From positions 62,001 to 126,000 of the forward strand of contig JAQGKD010000096.1 of NCBI GenBank assembly GCA_028290285.1: 64,000 nucleotides of DNA. The letters are read 5' to 3'. Below the pieces are notes generated by a model that worked only from the letters and a program-made list of their open reading frames with translations, was not told where the DNA came from and did no database searches. Each line of letters begins with the position of its first letter. Within the stretch, counting starts at the first letter, position 1. Of this stretch, positions 47,503 through 56,608 are shown piece after piece. This DNA is from Hyphomicrobiales bacterium. GTDB taxonomy: Bacteria; Pseudomonadota; Alphaproteobacteria; Rhizobiales; Beijerinckiaceae. A program made the translations under genes and the position numbers.

Positions 47503-48708
47503 TCAATCGTCAGACTTCACATAAAGCTTTTCTTCCATGCGCGAAGGCACGCCCTCGGCAGCGAGCGTCGCCTCGAATTCCGTACGGATATAAGGGTCTT
47601 CCTCGTTATACGGAATCGCGCGGCCGCCCTTCTTGATGTCGATGGCCCAGATGTCGGCCATGGCTTCGCCGGGACGTCCGGGCTTCAGCGCCGAATGGTT
47701 GTTGGGGCCGAACCACGCAGTGAAGCGTAACGGATCCTTGCTGATCCCAAAGTGCTGGTGGAACCAGTCGCCCGCCATTGGCGCAGCCGAGACCATGCCG
47801 CCGAATTCGTAATCCTGCCGCATCACCTTGTCGCCACGGCCTGCTTCCCACGGCTTCGAGCCGAGGCCTTCGGGCCAGGTGTAGGTGTAGCCCTTGCCCT
47901 TCACGCAAATGAGAATCGCCGCGCTCTCGTGGCAATGCGCCTTCGAATAGCGGCCCGTCTCATGCTGGCCGATCCACAGATGGAAGCGCTGCCCGCCCAT
48001 ATGCGGTTCGAGGCGGCGATAGCCCGGCGAACGCCTGTTATCCAGCGGCATTTCGCAATTGATGATGTCGGGAATGAAGTTCGTGCGCTTCATCGCGAGG
48101 CCCCGCACCGGATCGGGTTCGAGATCGTCCTTCGGCTTGAAGTAATCGTCCGCGCCAGAATAACGGTCTGTAAAATTGTACGGGCAGTTGAAGACGTAAT
48201 GGGGATTGTCGACGAGGTTCATGATGTTGGGCGCGGACGTGCCGCACAGCAGCAGCGCCGGTGAATTCGTCGCGTTGACGAAGCGGTGATGGGCGTTCAG
48301 CGGAATGGAAAAGAGCGAGCCCTTCTGCCATTCGAAGGTCTGCTTCTTCGGCGATCCGTCCTGCCAGATCTCCGTGGAGCCGCGCCCTTCCACGACGAAG
48401 ACTTCCTTCTCGTAGACATGGCGCTCGGTATTGAGCGCGCCGCCGGGCGGGATCTCGACGACGTACATTCCCCACAGCCCTTCGGTGCCGAAGAGCTGGA
48501 TGTAGGTGCCGCGCCCGCCGAGCCGCGCCCACGGCTTCATCGGCAGATCCTGCACGCGATGCACGCCGATCGCGCGATGGACGGGGATATTCTCCGCTTC
48601 CATGAAGCGGTCGTAGGGCATGGCGGGGCGCGAGAAATTGCCGAAGCCTGCGTTCTCGCCAGCCTTCGGCTCGTGCCAGTGTGAACCTTCGCTTGCGTCG
48701 TGGGGCAT
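47503..48708 (-). CDS. Double-cupin domain protein of unknown function
   Basis: This 401-aa protein has two cupin domains. The first holds HVYEKEVFVVEGRGSTEIW (about residues 93-111). The second holds GRYSKAHCHESAAILICVKG (about 268-287) and later GDWFHQHFGISKDPLRF (about 328-344), with His and Glu ligands for a metal. The layout resembles gentisate-dioxygenase-like bicupins, but no catalytic match is certain. I chose ATG 48708 with AGAGGAC just upstream. It closes an operon of three binding-protein genes (38-base gap), so it may act on the same compound that they bind. Function is unknown. Confidence 0.75.
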   Translation of the reverse strand: MPHDASEGSHWHEPKAGENAGFGNFSRPAMPYDRFMEAENIPVHRAIGVHRVQDLPMKPWARLGGRGTYIQLFGTEGLWGMYVVEIPPGGALNTERHVYEKEVFVVEGRGSTEIWQDGSPKKQTFEWQKGSLFSIPLNAHHRFVNATNSPALLLCGTSAPNIMNLVDNPHYVFNCPYNFTDRYSGADDYFKPKDDLEPDPVRGLAMKRTNFIPDIINCEMPLDNRRSPGYRRLEPHMGGQRFHLWIGQHETGRYSKAHCHESAAILICVKGKGYTYTWPEGLGSKPWEAGRGDKVMRQDYEFGGMVSAAPMAGDWFHQHFGISKDPLRFTAWFGPNNHSALKPGRPGEAMADIWAIDIKKGGRAIPYNEEDPYIRTEFEATLAAEGVPSRMEEKLYVKSDD

Positions 48709-48746
48709 GTCGTCCTCTGGGTTGGATGGAAGAAAAACTCTGCGGC

Positions 48747-49811
48747 TCAGCCCTTCTTTTCGCTCTCGTAGCGGATCTGCCGCATCTGATCGCGTACATC
48801 CCTGGGCGTGTTGGTGAGCTTGTCGATCACTTCGCGCACGGCGGCGGCGTCCAGCGGGCTGACATCGACGCGCAGCTTCGCGGCGTCGGCCCGATAGTCC
48901 GCATCTGCGCTCATGGCCATGAAAGCCTTCTGCAATGCGCGCGCACGGTCCTCCGGGACACCGGGCGGCGCGGCGAAGGGACGCGATAATGTGTTCGACA
49001 GTTCCGCCATGTCGATGAGCGTGCGCACGCGGTCGTTGGGCGCGAGTTCGAGCGCGGTCGGTACATCGGGGAAATCGGGGTGGCGCGTGCGCCGTCCGAA
49101 TTGCAGGATCACATGCACCGGGCTGTCCGGCTTCAGCCAGTCGGGACGCGAGGATTTCAGCGAGGAATAGTCGAGGGAACGCCCGTCGATTTCCTTGCGC
49201 TCGATGGCCATGAACATGGCCGCGCTGTCTGGGTAACCTGCAATCATTTTCAGGTTGAGCGGGATCGTATCGCGCAGCATGTTCGCCCAATCGTTGCCGC
49301 CAGCACCTTCGCCGGTGCCGCCGAGCACCAGCGTCGGTCCGCCGGGCTTCTGCGCATCAGCGATGGTTTTGACCGCTGCGTCCTTGCGCACCAGCATCAG
49401 ATAGGCGTCGTCCGCTCCGCTCGCGGCCGTGCCGAGCCAGGTGAAACGCTGCGGCTCGAAGCGCGCATTGGCGTTGCCGCCCAGCACGCCCATCATCGCC
49501 ATGTCGCGCGCGAAAGCGCCGATCACGCTGCCGTCGCGCGGCGCGGTGTTGAACAGATAGTTCGTGGCGACGAGACTGCCCGCGCCCGGCATGTTCTGCA
49601 CGATGACGTTCGGTGCGCCCGGGATAAAGCGCCCGATGTGGCGCGCCACGAGCCGCGCATAGACATCGTAGCCGCCGCCCGGCCCATAGCCGACGACGAG
49701 TGGCACCGTGCGCCCGCGATAGAACTCCTCGACCGATTGCGCCCGCGCAAACGTGGCGACCAGGCAGAGCGCCACGCTCGCCAGCGCGACATGTATCCAT
49801 GGCTTGGCCAT
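48747..49811 (-). CDS. TctC/Bug-like periplasmic binding protein, third gene of a tandem set
   Basis: This 354-aa exported protein has a signal peptide ending TFARA (about residue 24). The mature part starts VEEFYRGRTVPLVVGYGPGG and contains YDVYARLVARHIGRFIPGAP and VIVQNMPGAGSLVATNYL, typical of the TctC/Bug class of solute receptors for tripartite tricarboxylate transporters. It resembles its two neighbours closely, so they arose by duplication. There are no TctA or TctB membrane genes in this window. It lies 38 bases ahead of the cupin gene. Ligand unknown. Confidence 0.87.
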   Translation of the reverse strand: MAKPWIHVALASVALCLVATFARAQSVEEFYRGRTVPLVVGYGPGGGYDVYARLVARHIGRFIPGAPNVIVQNMPGAGSLVATNYLFNTAPRDGSVIGAFARDMAMMGVLGGNANARFEPQRFTWLGTAASGADDAYLMLVRKDAAVKTIADAQKPGGPTLVLGGTGEGAGGNDWANMLRDTIPLNLKMIAGYPDSAAMFMAIERKEIDGRSLDYSSLKSSRPDWLKPDSPVHVILQFGRRTRHPDFPDVPTALELAPNDRVRTLIDMAELSNTLSRPFAAPPGVPEDRARALQKAFMAMSADADYRADAAKLRVDVSPLDAAAVREVIDKLTNTPRDVRDQMRQIRYESEKKG

Positions 49812-49876
49812 TTTTTCCTCCCGGTCTTCGGCCCGTTGCCCGGGCTCGCTGGCGTTCAGATGCGGCTTATCGGCTG

Positions 49877-50962
49877 CTACTTGTCGGCTTTGCTCTTCGC
49901 GAAGAGCTCGCGAATATAATCGCGTTGTTCCTGCGGCGCGTTCGCGATCTTGTCGATCAGCGCCACCGCCTGCTTGCCCCCGATGGGGCTCACGCCGATG
50001 CCGAGCCTGTCGGCTTCCGCGAGCAGTTCAGGATCCTTGCCGGCATCGAGAAATGCCTTCTCCAATGCCTGCGCGCGATCAGCCGGAATGCCCGGAGGTG
50101 CCACGAAGGGACGCGAGAGGACATAGGGCAGTTCCGCGAGTTCGATCAGCGAGCGCGATTTTTCATCCTTGGCGAGTTCGCGCGCGGTCGGCACGTCCGG
50201 AAAATCGGGATGGCGCGTCGCGCGGCCGAATTGCAGGAAGGCGCGCATGTAGGAATTGGGCTTCAGCCATTCCGGGCGATTGGTGCGCACCGCCGAAAGA
50301 TCGGTCGTGCGTCCCTCCACTTCCTTGCGCTCGATGGCGAGGAAGATCGCATTGCTGTCGGGATAGCCCGTGATCTGCTTGATGTTCATGCCGAGCGCAT
50401 CGCGCAGGATGATCGGCACGTCATTGCCCGTCGCGCCCTCGCCGGTGCCGCCCAGCACGAGCGGCGGCCCGCCCGGCTGCTGCGCCTCCGCGACCGTCTG
50501 CACCTTCGCGTCCTTGCGCACCCACATGATGTAGGAATCTTCCTCGTAGCTCGAGGCCGAGCCGAGCCACGTGAACTTGCGCGCGTCGTATTTCACGGCC
50601 GGATTGCCGCCCAGCACGCCCATCAGCGGCATGTTGCGTGCGAAGGTCCCGATGACCGTGCCGTCTTTGGCCGCGAGATTGTAAATGTAGTTCGCAGCGA
50701 GAAGACTGCCTGCGCCGGGCATGTTCTGCACGACGACGGCCGGGTTGCCGGGAATATACTTCGTCATGTAGCGCGCCATCAGGCGTGCGTACACGTCGTA
50801 ACCCCCGCCCGGCCCATAGCCGACGATGAGCTGCACGCTCTTGCCCTTGTAGAAATCCGACACAGCATCCGCGCGCGCCTCGCCGATGAAGCCGGGGCGC
50901 AGCAGCGCGGAAAAGGCGAGCGCGGCGAAAGCGCATAAAGTGGGCGCCAGACGTCTCGACAT
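49877..50962 (-). CDS. TctC/Bug-like periplasmic binding protein, second gene of a tandem set
   Basis: This 361-aa exported protein starts at ATG 50962 with a strong GGAGGA site, ahead of a signal peptide ending EARADA (about residue 32). The mature start VSDFYKGKSVQLIVGYGPGG and the part VVVQNMPGAGSLLAANYIYN match its paralogs at the same places. It is the middle member of the three-gene array, with gaps of 35 and 65 bases to its neighbours, so it is surely in one operon. Several residues in the pocket region differ among the three, so each may take a different ligand. Confidence 0.87.
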   Translation of the reverse strand: MSRRLAPTLCAFAALAFSALLRPGFIGEARADAVSDFYKGKSVQLIVGYGPGGGYDVYARLMARYMTKYIPGNPAVVVQNMPGAGSLLAANYIYNLAAKDGTVIGTFARNMPLMGVLGGNPAVKYDARKFTWLGSASSYEEDSYIMWVRKDAKVQTVAEAQQPGGPPLVLGGTGEGATGNDVPIILRDALGMNIKQITGYPDSNAIFLAIERKEVEGRTTDLSAVRTNRPEWLKPNSYMRAFLQFGRATRHPDFPDVPTARELAKDEKSRSLIELAELPYVLSRPFVAPPGIPADRAQALEKAFLDAGKDPELLAEADRLGIGVSPIGGKQAVALIDKIANAPQEQRDYIRELFAKSKADK

Positions 50963-50997
50963 AGGATTCCTCCGAATGGGATGCGCGCCGTTCGGCG

Positions 50998-52032
50998 TCA
51001 TTGCAGGTTCTTGATGTAGGCGAGCAGATCTGGCGGGGAGGACGCGAGTTTCTCGATCATCTTGAGCGCTTCCGGTCCGCCGACGGGACTGACATCGACC
51101 TGGATCTTCGCGGCCTCGACGAGATAATCGGGGTCCGCGTTCACGTCGAGAAAGGCCTTCTGCAAGGCCTTCGCGCGATCCGGCGGCAGGCCAGGGGGCG
51201 CAACATAGGGACGCGCGAGCGAGTAGGGGATCTCGGCCAGTTCGATCAAGGCCAGCGCGCGCGGGTTGGGCGCGATCTCGCGTGCGGTCGGTACGTCGGG
51301 AAAATCCTTGTGCCGCGTCCTGCGCGCGAATTGCATCAGCACATGCATGTCGGAGTTGGGTTTCAGCCAGTCGGGCTTCGACGATGCGACGGCGGAAAGG
51401 CCGACGAAGCGCCCGTCGATTTCCTTGCGGTCGGCGGCGAGAAACAGCGCACCGCTGTCGGGATAGCCCGCGATCAGCTTGATGTTCATGCCGATCGCAT
51501 CGCGCATCAGGACGGACACATCGTTACCGGTCGCACCTTCGGCTGTGCCGCCGAGCATCAGCGGCGGGCCGCCCGGCTTCAGCGCGTCCTCGATCTTCTT
51601 CACCGCGGCATCCTTGCGCACGATGAGCAGATAGGCGTCGTTCTCCGCGCTGGACGGCGAACCGAGCCAGGTGAATTTGCGTGGATCGAACTGCACATTG
51701 GTATTGCCGCCGAGCACGCCCAGCAAAGGCATGTTGCGCGCGAAAGTGCCGATGACGGTGCCGTCGCGCGGTGCGGTGGCATAGAGATAATTGGCGGCGC
51801 GCAGGCTGCCTGCGCCCGGCATGTTCTGAACGATGACGGTGGGAGTGCCGGGAATATGCTTGCCGAGAAACCGCGCCAGCAGGCGCGCATAAACGTCATA
51901 GCCGCCGCCGGGCCCGTAGCCGACAACGAGCTGCACCGTCTTGCCCTTGTAGAATTCGGCAACGGATTCGGCCTGCGCCGGCGCGACAGCCATCGCGAGG
52001 GTCAGCGCAAGCGCACTGCGTCTCGTGAGCAT
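50998..52032 (-). CDS. TctC/Bug-like periplasmic binding protein, first gene of a tandem set
   Basis: This 344-aa exported protein is the first gene of the operon (ATG 52032, GGGAGGGAC just upstream). A short signal peptide (MLTRRSALALTLAMAVAPAQ) precedes AESVAEFYKGKTVQLVVGYG. The family pattern YDVYARLLARFLGKHIPGTP and TVIVQNMPGAGSLRAANYLY follows. The C-terminal part has APPGLPPDRAKALQKAFLDV, as in the paralogs. The promoter should lie in the 91 bases between it and the Sua5 gene. Membership in the TctC/Bug family is clear; the transporter partners are not in this window. Confidence 0.88.
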   Translation of the reverse strand: MLTRRSALALTLAMAVAPAQAESVAEFYKGKTVQLVVGYGPGGGYDVYARLLARFLGKHIPGTPTVIVQNMPGAGSLRAANYLYATAPRDGTVIGTFARNMPLLGVLGGNTNVQFDPRKFTWLGSPSSAENDAYLLIVRKDAAVKKIEDALKPGGPPLMLGGTAEGATGNDVSVLMRDAIGMNIKLIAGYPDSGALFLAADRKEIDGRFVGLSAVASSKPDWLKPNSDMHVLMQFARRTRHKDFPDVPTAREIAPNPRALALIELAEIPYSLARPYVAPPGLPPDRAKALQKAFLDVNADPDYLVEAAKIQVDVSPVGGPEALKMIEKLASSPPDLLAYIKNLQ

Positions 52033-52123
52033 AAGTCCCTCCCAAGGTCCACGCCATCGAGGGCGTTTTATCTTGGGACGCAGTCTAGGCGAGGCGCGGG
52101 CCGCCAGCAAGCCAGCCCGGATG

Positions 52124-53104
52124 TCACCTCGGCGCAGCCGCCCGCCTGAGCCTGTCACGAATCGCCTCGCCCAGACCCTCATGCGGGATCGGCGCGACCG
52201 CGATGACCTCCGCGCCCGTCGCATCGAGCGCACGCAGGAACGCGAAAAGCTGGCTCGCAGCTTCCGCCAGATCGCCGCTCGGCGAGAGATCGAAGCTCGC
52301 TGCCTGCACATCGGTGAATCGGCCGCCGAAATCGAGCACGGCCTCGCCGGGTTCCACGCTCTGCGCATCGAGCCGCAGCCGGGCGTTGGGCGCGTAATGG
52401 GAAGCCAGCATGCCCGGTGCGGTCACGGGTCCCTGCGCGGCAGGGCTCGAGAGCTTGTGCCCGAGCACGGCTTCGATCCGCTCGCGTGCGATGCCGCCGG
52501 GGCGCAGCAGCGTGACGCCGCCGGGAAGGCAGGCGACGATGGTCGATTCGACACCCACCTCGGTCGGCCCGCCATCGAGCACCATGTTCACCCGTCCCTC
52601 CAGGTCGCCCATCACGTGCGCCGCGTGCGTCGGGCTCACGCGTCCCGACCTGTTCGCGGAGGGCGCGGCCACGGGCCGGGCGGCCGCGCGCAGCAAGGCT
52701 TGCGCGACCGGATGGGCCGGCACGCGAATCGCAACAGAGTCGAGCCCTGCGCGCGCCAGATCGCTCACCGAGCAGGTGGGCGCGGCAGGCACGACGAGCG
52801 TCAGCGGCCCCGGCCAGAAAGCATGCGCCAGCGCCAGCGCCTCAGGCCCGAACAGGCCCTCGCGCTGCGCGGCGGCGAGATCGGCGACGTGGGCGATGAG
52901 CGGGTTGAACTGGGGCCGTTCCTTCGCGGCATAAATCTTTGCCACCGCCGCACCCGAGGTCGCGTCCGCGCCGAGCCCATAGACCGTCTCGGTGGGGAAG
53001 GCGACGAGTCCGCCCGCGCGCAGGACCTCGCCTGCCTCGGCGATAGAAGCCGCATCGGCCCTGCAGAGCCGCGTCGCGAGAGGGGCTGCGGAATCGGGAT
53101 TCAT
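52124..53104 (-). CDS. tsaC: L-threonylcarbamoyladenylate synthase, Sua5 type
   Basis: This 326-aa enzyme makes threonylcarbamoyl-AMP for the t6A base of tRNAs. The YrdC domain contains the start VAFPTETVYGLGADATSGAAV (given as VAFPTETVYGLGADAT, about residues 30-45), KERPQFNPLIAHVADL and SANRSGRVSPTHAAHV (about 158-173). The C-terminal Sua5 domain is present (from about 215). So it is the two-domain Sua5 form, not the short TsaC. I chose ATG 53104 with GGAAGAG upstream. It diverges from the acyl-CoA dehydrogenase operon. Confidence 0.93.
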   Translation of the reverse strand: MNPDSAAPLATRLCRADAASIAEAGEVLRAGGLVAFPTETVYGLGADATSGAAVAKIYAAKERPQFNPLIAHVADLAAAQREGLFGPEALALAHAFWPGPLTLVVPAAPTCSVSDLARAGLDSVAIRVPAHPVAQALLRAAARPVAAPSANRSGRVSPTHAAHVMGDLEGRVNMVLDGGPTEVGVESTIVACLPGGVTLLRPGGIARERIEAVLGHKLSSPAAQGPVTAPGMLASHYAPNARLRLDAQSVEPGEAVLDFGGRFTDVQAASFDLSPSGDLAEAASQLFAFLRALDATGAEVIAVAPIPHEGLGEAIRDRLRRAAAPR

Positions 53105-53216
53105 TTGAGCTCTTCCGGAAAATTGTTTACACATGAACCAACACAACCGCGCCGGGCCTTGTCAGCCCTTCGGCTTTCGGCGTCAAGTTGGCTGCCGATC
53201 ACGGGGAGAAACGACC

Positions 53217-54971
53217 ATGCCTTATCGCGCGCCCGTCGCCGACATGCTTTTCACCATGACACATGCGGCCGGCCTGGAAGAGGGGCTCTACCCCGATCTC
53301 GGCGACGGCGCCGCCGCCTCCATCCTCGACGAAGCCGCCAAAATGGCCGAGGGCGTGCTGGCACCCCTGTACCGGATCGGCGACCGCGAGGGCGCGACCT
53401 TCGCCAATGGCACGGTCACCACTGCGACAGGCTGGCCGGATGCCTATCGCCGCTGGACCGAAGGCGGCTGGATGGGCGTCACCGCGCCAGAGGCGCATGG
53501 CGGCATGGGCCTGCCCCATCTCCTCAACGCGGGCTGCATCGAAGCGTGGAATGGCGCCAACATGGCCTTTGCCCTCGCGCCGCTGCTCAGCGTCGGCGCC
53601 ATCGAGGCGCTGGTGGCCCATGGCAGCGAGGATCTGCGCCGCATCTATCTCGACCGCGTCGTGTCGGGCGAGTGGGCGGCGACGATGAACCTCACCGAGC
53701 CGCAGGCGGGCTCCGATCTCGCAGCGCTGCGCACCCGCGCCGAGCGTGCACCTGACGGCAGCTACAAAATCACCGGCCAGAAGATCTTCATCACCTATGG
53801 CGAGCACGACCTGACGCCCAACATCCTGCATCTCGTACTCGCGCGCCTGCCCGATGCGCCTGCCGGAACGCGCGGCATCTCGCTGTTCCTCGTGCCGAAA
53901 TTCCTCGTGCGCGAAGACGGCCAGCGGGGCGCACACAACGATCTGCGCTGCGGCGGCATAGAGCACAAGATGGGCATTCACGGCTCGCCCACCTGCACCA
54001 TGATCTTCGGCGATGACGGCGGCGCGACAGGCTATCTCATCGGCGAGGAAAATCGCGGCCTCCCCTGCATGTTCACGATGATGAACAATGCGCGCCTCTC
54101 CGTCGGTCTTCAGGGCGTGGGCGTCGCCGAACGTGCGACGCAGACGGCCATCGCGTTTGCGAGCGAGCGCAGACAGGGCCGTGCACCGGGCGCGAGCGGC
54201 GAGGGCATGAGCCCCATCGTCGACCATCCCGATGTGCGCCGGATGCTGCTGACGATGAAGGCAACGACCTCTGCCGCGCGCGCGATCTGCTACATGACGG
54301 CGCAGGCGCTCGATCAGGCCCATCGCGGCACGACGCCGGAAGCGCGCCGCGCCGGTCTGGAACGCGCGGGGCTCCTGACGCCCGTCGCCAAGGCCTACGC
54401 CACGGACACTGCCAACGAAGTGGCCTCGCTCGGCGTGCAGGTGCATGGCGGCATGGGCTTCATCGAAGAGACCGGGGCCGCGCAGTTGATGCGGGACGCG
54501 CGCATCGCGGGGATTTACGAGGGCACGAACGGCATCCAGGCCATCGACCTCGTGCAGCGCAAGCTGTCGCTCTCGGGAGGAGCTGCGTTCAAAGCCGAGC
54601 TCGATTCCATGCGGGAGGTGATCGCGCGTCTTCAGGAGCAGGAAGACCCGCGCTTCGGCACCATGCCGCGCCGCCTGAGCGAGGCCGTCGAGGCGCTGTT
54701 CGAGGGCTCGGAAACGCTGCTCGAGCAACTGGCTGAAGATCCTGCGGTGGCGCTCGCCGGTGCGACGCCATATCTGCGCCTCTTCGCGCTGGCACGCGGC
54801 GGAACGGCGCTCGCGAGCCTCGCCATGGCCGAAAATGCGGAAAGCGGCACATGGCTCACTCAGGCGCGCTTCTTTGCGGAAAACGTTGCCTGCGCAGCGC
54901 CCTCTCTTGCGAGCACGATCGCCGAGGGCGCGTCGTGCATATTGGCGGCCGATGCCGCGCTGGCGGTCTGA
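53217..54971 (+). CDS. Acyl-CoA dehydrogenase, AcdC/DmdC-like long form
   Basis: This 584-aa flavoprotein begins the beta-oxidation of an acyl-CoA thioester. It has the N-terminal, middle and C-terminal ACAD domains: NLTEPQAGSDLAALRTRAER (about 160-179), the FAD site SYKITGQKIFITYGEHD and QVHGGMGFIEETGAAQLMRD near residue 415, where the catalytic Glu lies in YEGTNGIQAIDL (about 434). An extra C-terminal domain of about 140 residues (PF12806-like) follows, as in the DmdC group acting on 3-methylmercaptopropionyl-CoA. I chose ATG 53217 with GGGGAG upstream. It heads an operon with an enoyl-CoA hydratase. Substrate unproved. Confidence 0.9.
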   Translation: MPYRAPVADMLFTMTHAAGLEEGLYPDLGDGAAASILDEAAKMAEGVLAPLYRIGDREGATFANGTVTTATGWPDAYRRWTEGGWMGVTAPEAHGGMGLPHLLNAGCIEAWNGANMAFALAPLLSVGAIEALVAHGSEDLRRIYLDRVVSGEWAATMNLTEPQAGSDLAALRTRAERAPDGSYKITGQKIFITYGEHDLTPNILHLVLARLPDAPAGTRGISLFLVPKFLVREDGQRGAHNDLRCGGIEHKMGIHGSPTCTMIFGDDGGATGYLIGEENRGLPCMFTMMNNARLSVGLQGVGVAERATQTAIAFASERRQGRAPGASGEGMSPIVDHPDVRRMLLTMKATTSAARAICYMTAQALDQAHRGTTPEARRAGLERAGLLTPVAKAYATDTANEVASLGVQVHGGMGFIEETGAAQLMRDARIAGIYEGTNGIQAIDLVQRKLSLSGGAAFKAELDSMREVIARLQEQEDPRFGTMPRRLSEAVEALFEGSETLLEQLAEDPAVALAGATPYLRLFALARGGTALASLAMAENAESGTWLTQARFFAENVACAAPSLASTIAEGASCILAADAALAV

Positions 54972-54972
54972 G

Positions 54973-55725
54973 ATGAACGACATCGAAATCGTCAAGGACA
55001 CAGGCGTCCTCACCATCACGCTGCGGCGCACGGACAAGAAGAACGCGCTCACCGGCGCCATGTACGAGGCCATGATCATGGCTTTCAACGACGCAGACGG
55101 CGATGCGGGGATCGGCGCCATCGTCCTGCGTGGTTCGGGCGGAGTCTTTACCGCCGGGAACGACATCGGCGATTTCCTCGCCTCCGCGCAGACGCCCTCG
55201 GACATGGCCGCGTGGCGCTTCGTGGAGCGTCTCGCGACGCTGGAGACACCGTTGATCGCGGCTATCGAGGGGCTCGCTATCGGCATTGGCACGACGCTGA
55301 TCCTGCATTGCGATCTCGTCTATGCCGCGCCCGATGCCCGGTTCCGGATGCCCTTCGTGGATCTCGGCCTCGTGCCGGAGGCGGGCTCGTCGCTGCTATT
55401 GCCTAAGCGCATCGGCATGGCCAAGGCGAGCGAGTTTCTGATGCTCGGCGAGAGCTTCGATGCCGCGGAGGCGCATCGCCTCGGCCTCGTCAACGCAATC
55501 GTGCCCAACGCCGATCTTTACGCTCATGCGGCCTCGCGTGCGGCGGCGTTGGCCGCCAAGCCACGCGCGGCTGTGGCGACCACACGGCGTCTCTTGCGTG
55601 GCAACCGCTCGGGTCTCGCCGCGCGCATGCGCGAGGAGGCACAGGCCTTCTCACAGGCACTTCAATCCGACGAAGCGCGCAAGGCCTTCATGGATTTCAT
55701 GATGCGCGCCAAACCCAAATCCTGA
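54973..55725 (+). CDS. Enoyl-CoA hydratase/isomerase family protein
   Basis: This 250-aa protein is a crotonase-fold enzyme. It hydrates or isomerises an acyl-CoA. The oxyanion-hole parts are VLRGSGGVFTAGNDIGDFLA (about residues 43-62) and EGLAIGIGTTLILHCDLVYA (about 95-114). The Glu position usually used for hydration in MPFVDLGLVPEAGSSLLLPK (about 121-140) shows E in VPEAGSS. It begins one base after the dehydrogenase stop (TGA-G-ATG), so the two are coupled. It is followed by an SDR gene after 10 bases. Confidence 0.92.
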   Translation: MNDIEIVKDTGVLTITLRRTDKKNALTGAMYEAMIMAFNDADGDAGIGAIVLRGSGGVFTAGNDIGDFLASAQTPSDMAAWRFVERLATLETPLIAAIEGLAIGIGTTLILHCDLVYAAPDARFRMPFVDLGLVPEAGSSLLLPKRIGMAKASEFLMLGESFDAAEAHRLGLVNAIVPNADLYAHAASRAAALAAKPRAAVATTRRLLRGNRSGLAARMREEAQAFSQALQSDEARKAFMDFMMRAKPKS

Positions 55726-55735
55726 GGAGCTGGAC

Positions 55736-56608
55736 ATGACCGCGACATTGGCAGGCAAGACGCTCTTCATCACCGGCGCATCGCGCGGCATCGGTCTCGC
55801 CATTGCACTGCGCGCGGCGAAAGATGGCGCGAACATCGCAGTGGCCGCGAAGACGGCCGAGCCGAACCCGAAACTTCCCGGCACGATCTTTTCCGCCGCC
55901 GAGGAGATCGAGAAAGCCGGTGGCAGGGCGCTGCCTCTCGTGGTCGACGTTCGCGACGAGGCGCAGGTGCGCGCCGCCCTCGATCAGACCGCCAGCCATT
56001 TCGGCGGCATCGACATCGTCGTCAACAATGCCAGCGCCATCTCGCTCACCGACAGCCAGGCGACGGATATGAAGCGCTACGATCTGATGCAGCAGATCAA
56101 TTCGCGCGGAACCTTCATGGTCTCGAAATTCGCAGTGCCCTATCTCGCGCGCTCGGCCAATCCGCACATTCTCATGCTGTCGCCACCGCTCGACATGAAG
56201 GAAAAATGGTTTTCCGGCCATACCGCCTATTCCATGGCGAAATTCGGGATGAGCCTCGTGGTTCTGGGTCTCGCGGGTGAGTTGCGGGGCAAGGGGATCG
56301 CGGTCAACGCGCTGTGGCCGCGCACGACGATTGCGACGTCGGCGGTTCATAATCTGCTGGGCGGCGAAGCGCTGATGCGCGCCTCTCGCAAGCCCGAGAT
56401 CGTCGCCGATGCGGCCTATCTCGTCTTCACGTCGCCGGCGCGCGAACTCACAGGGCGCTTCCTGATCGACGACTCATTTCTGTGGGACGCGGGTGTGCGT
56501 GAATTCGATCATTACAGGGTCGATCCGACAAAGGCATTGGCGGTCGATTTTTTCGTTCCAGACGAGTCGAAGCCGCCTGTCAGTCTCGCGCGAATCGCGG
56601 TCGATTGA
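55736..56608 (+). CDS. Short-chain dehydrogenase, HSDL2/AtuG-like
   Basis: This 290-aa SDR uses NAD(P). The cofactor motif is TGASRGIG (about residues 14-21), then NNAS near 96, a Ser in LSPPLDM and the catalytic pair in YSMAKFGMS (about 166-174). The long C-terminal part and the LSPPL pattern match the HSDL2/citronellal-dehydrogenase-like subgroup. It closes the acyl-CoA operon (10 bases after the hydratase), so it likely oxidises a hydroxyacyl or related intermediate of the same path. It overlaps the convergent next gene by 29 bases. Confidence 0.92.
   Translation: MTATLAGKTLFITGASRGIGLAIALRAAKDGANIAVAAKTAEPNPKLPGTIFSAAEEIEKAGGRALPLVVDVRDEAQVRAALDQTASHFGGIDIVVNNASAISLTDSQATDMKRYDLMQQINSRGTFMVSKFAVPYLARSANPHILMLSPPLDMKEKWFSGHTAYSMAKFGMSLVVLGLAGELRGKGIAVNALWPRTTIATSAVHNLLGGEALMRASRKPEIVADAAYLVFTSPARELTGRFLIDDSFLWDAGVREFDHYRVDPTKALAVDFFVPDESKPPVSLARIAVD

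Noticed and set aside
53199..55292. 697-aa frame antisense to the acyl-CoA dehydrogenase and hydratase genes
   Set aside because: Arg/Ala-rich sequence with no domain; the plus-strand genes are certain.
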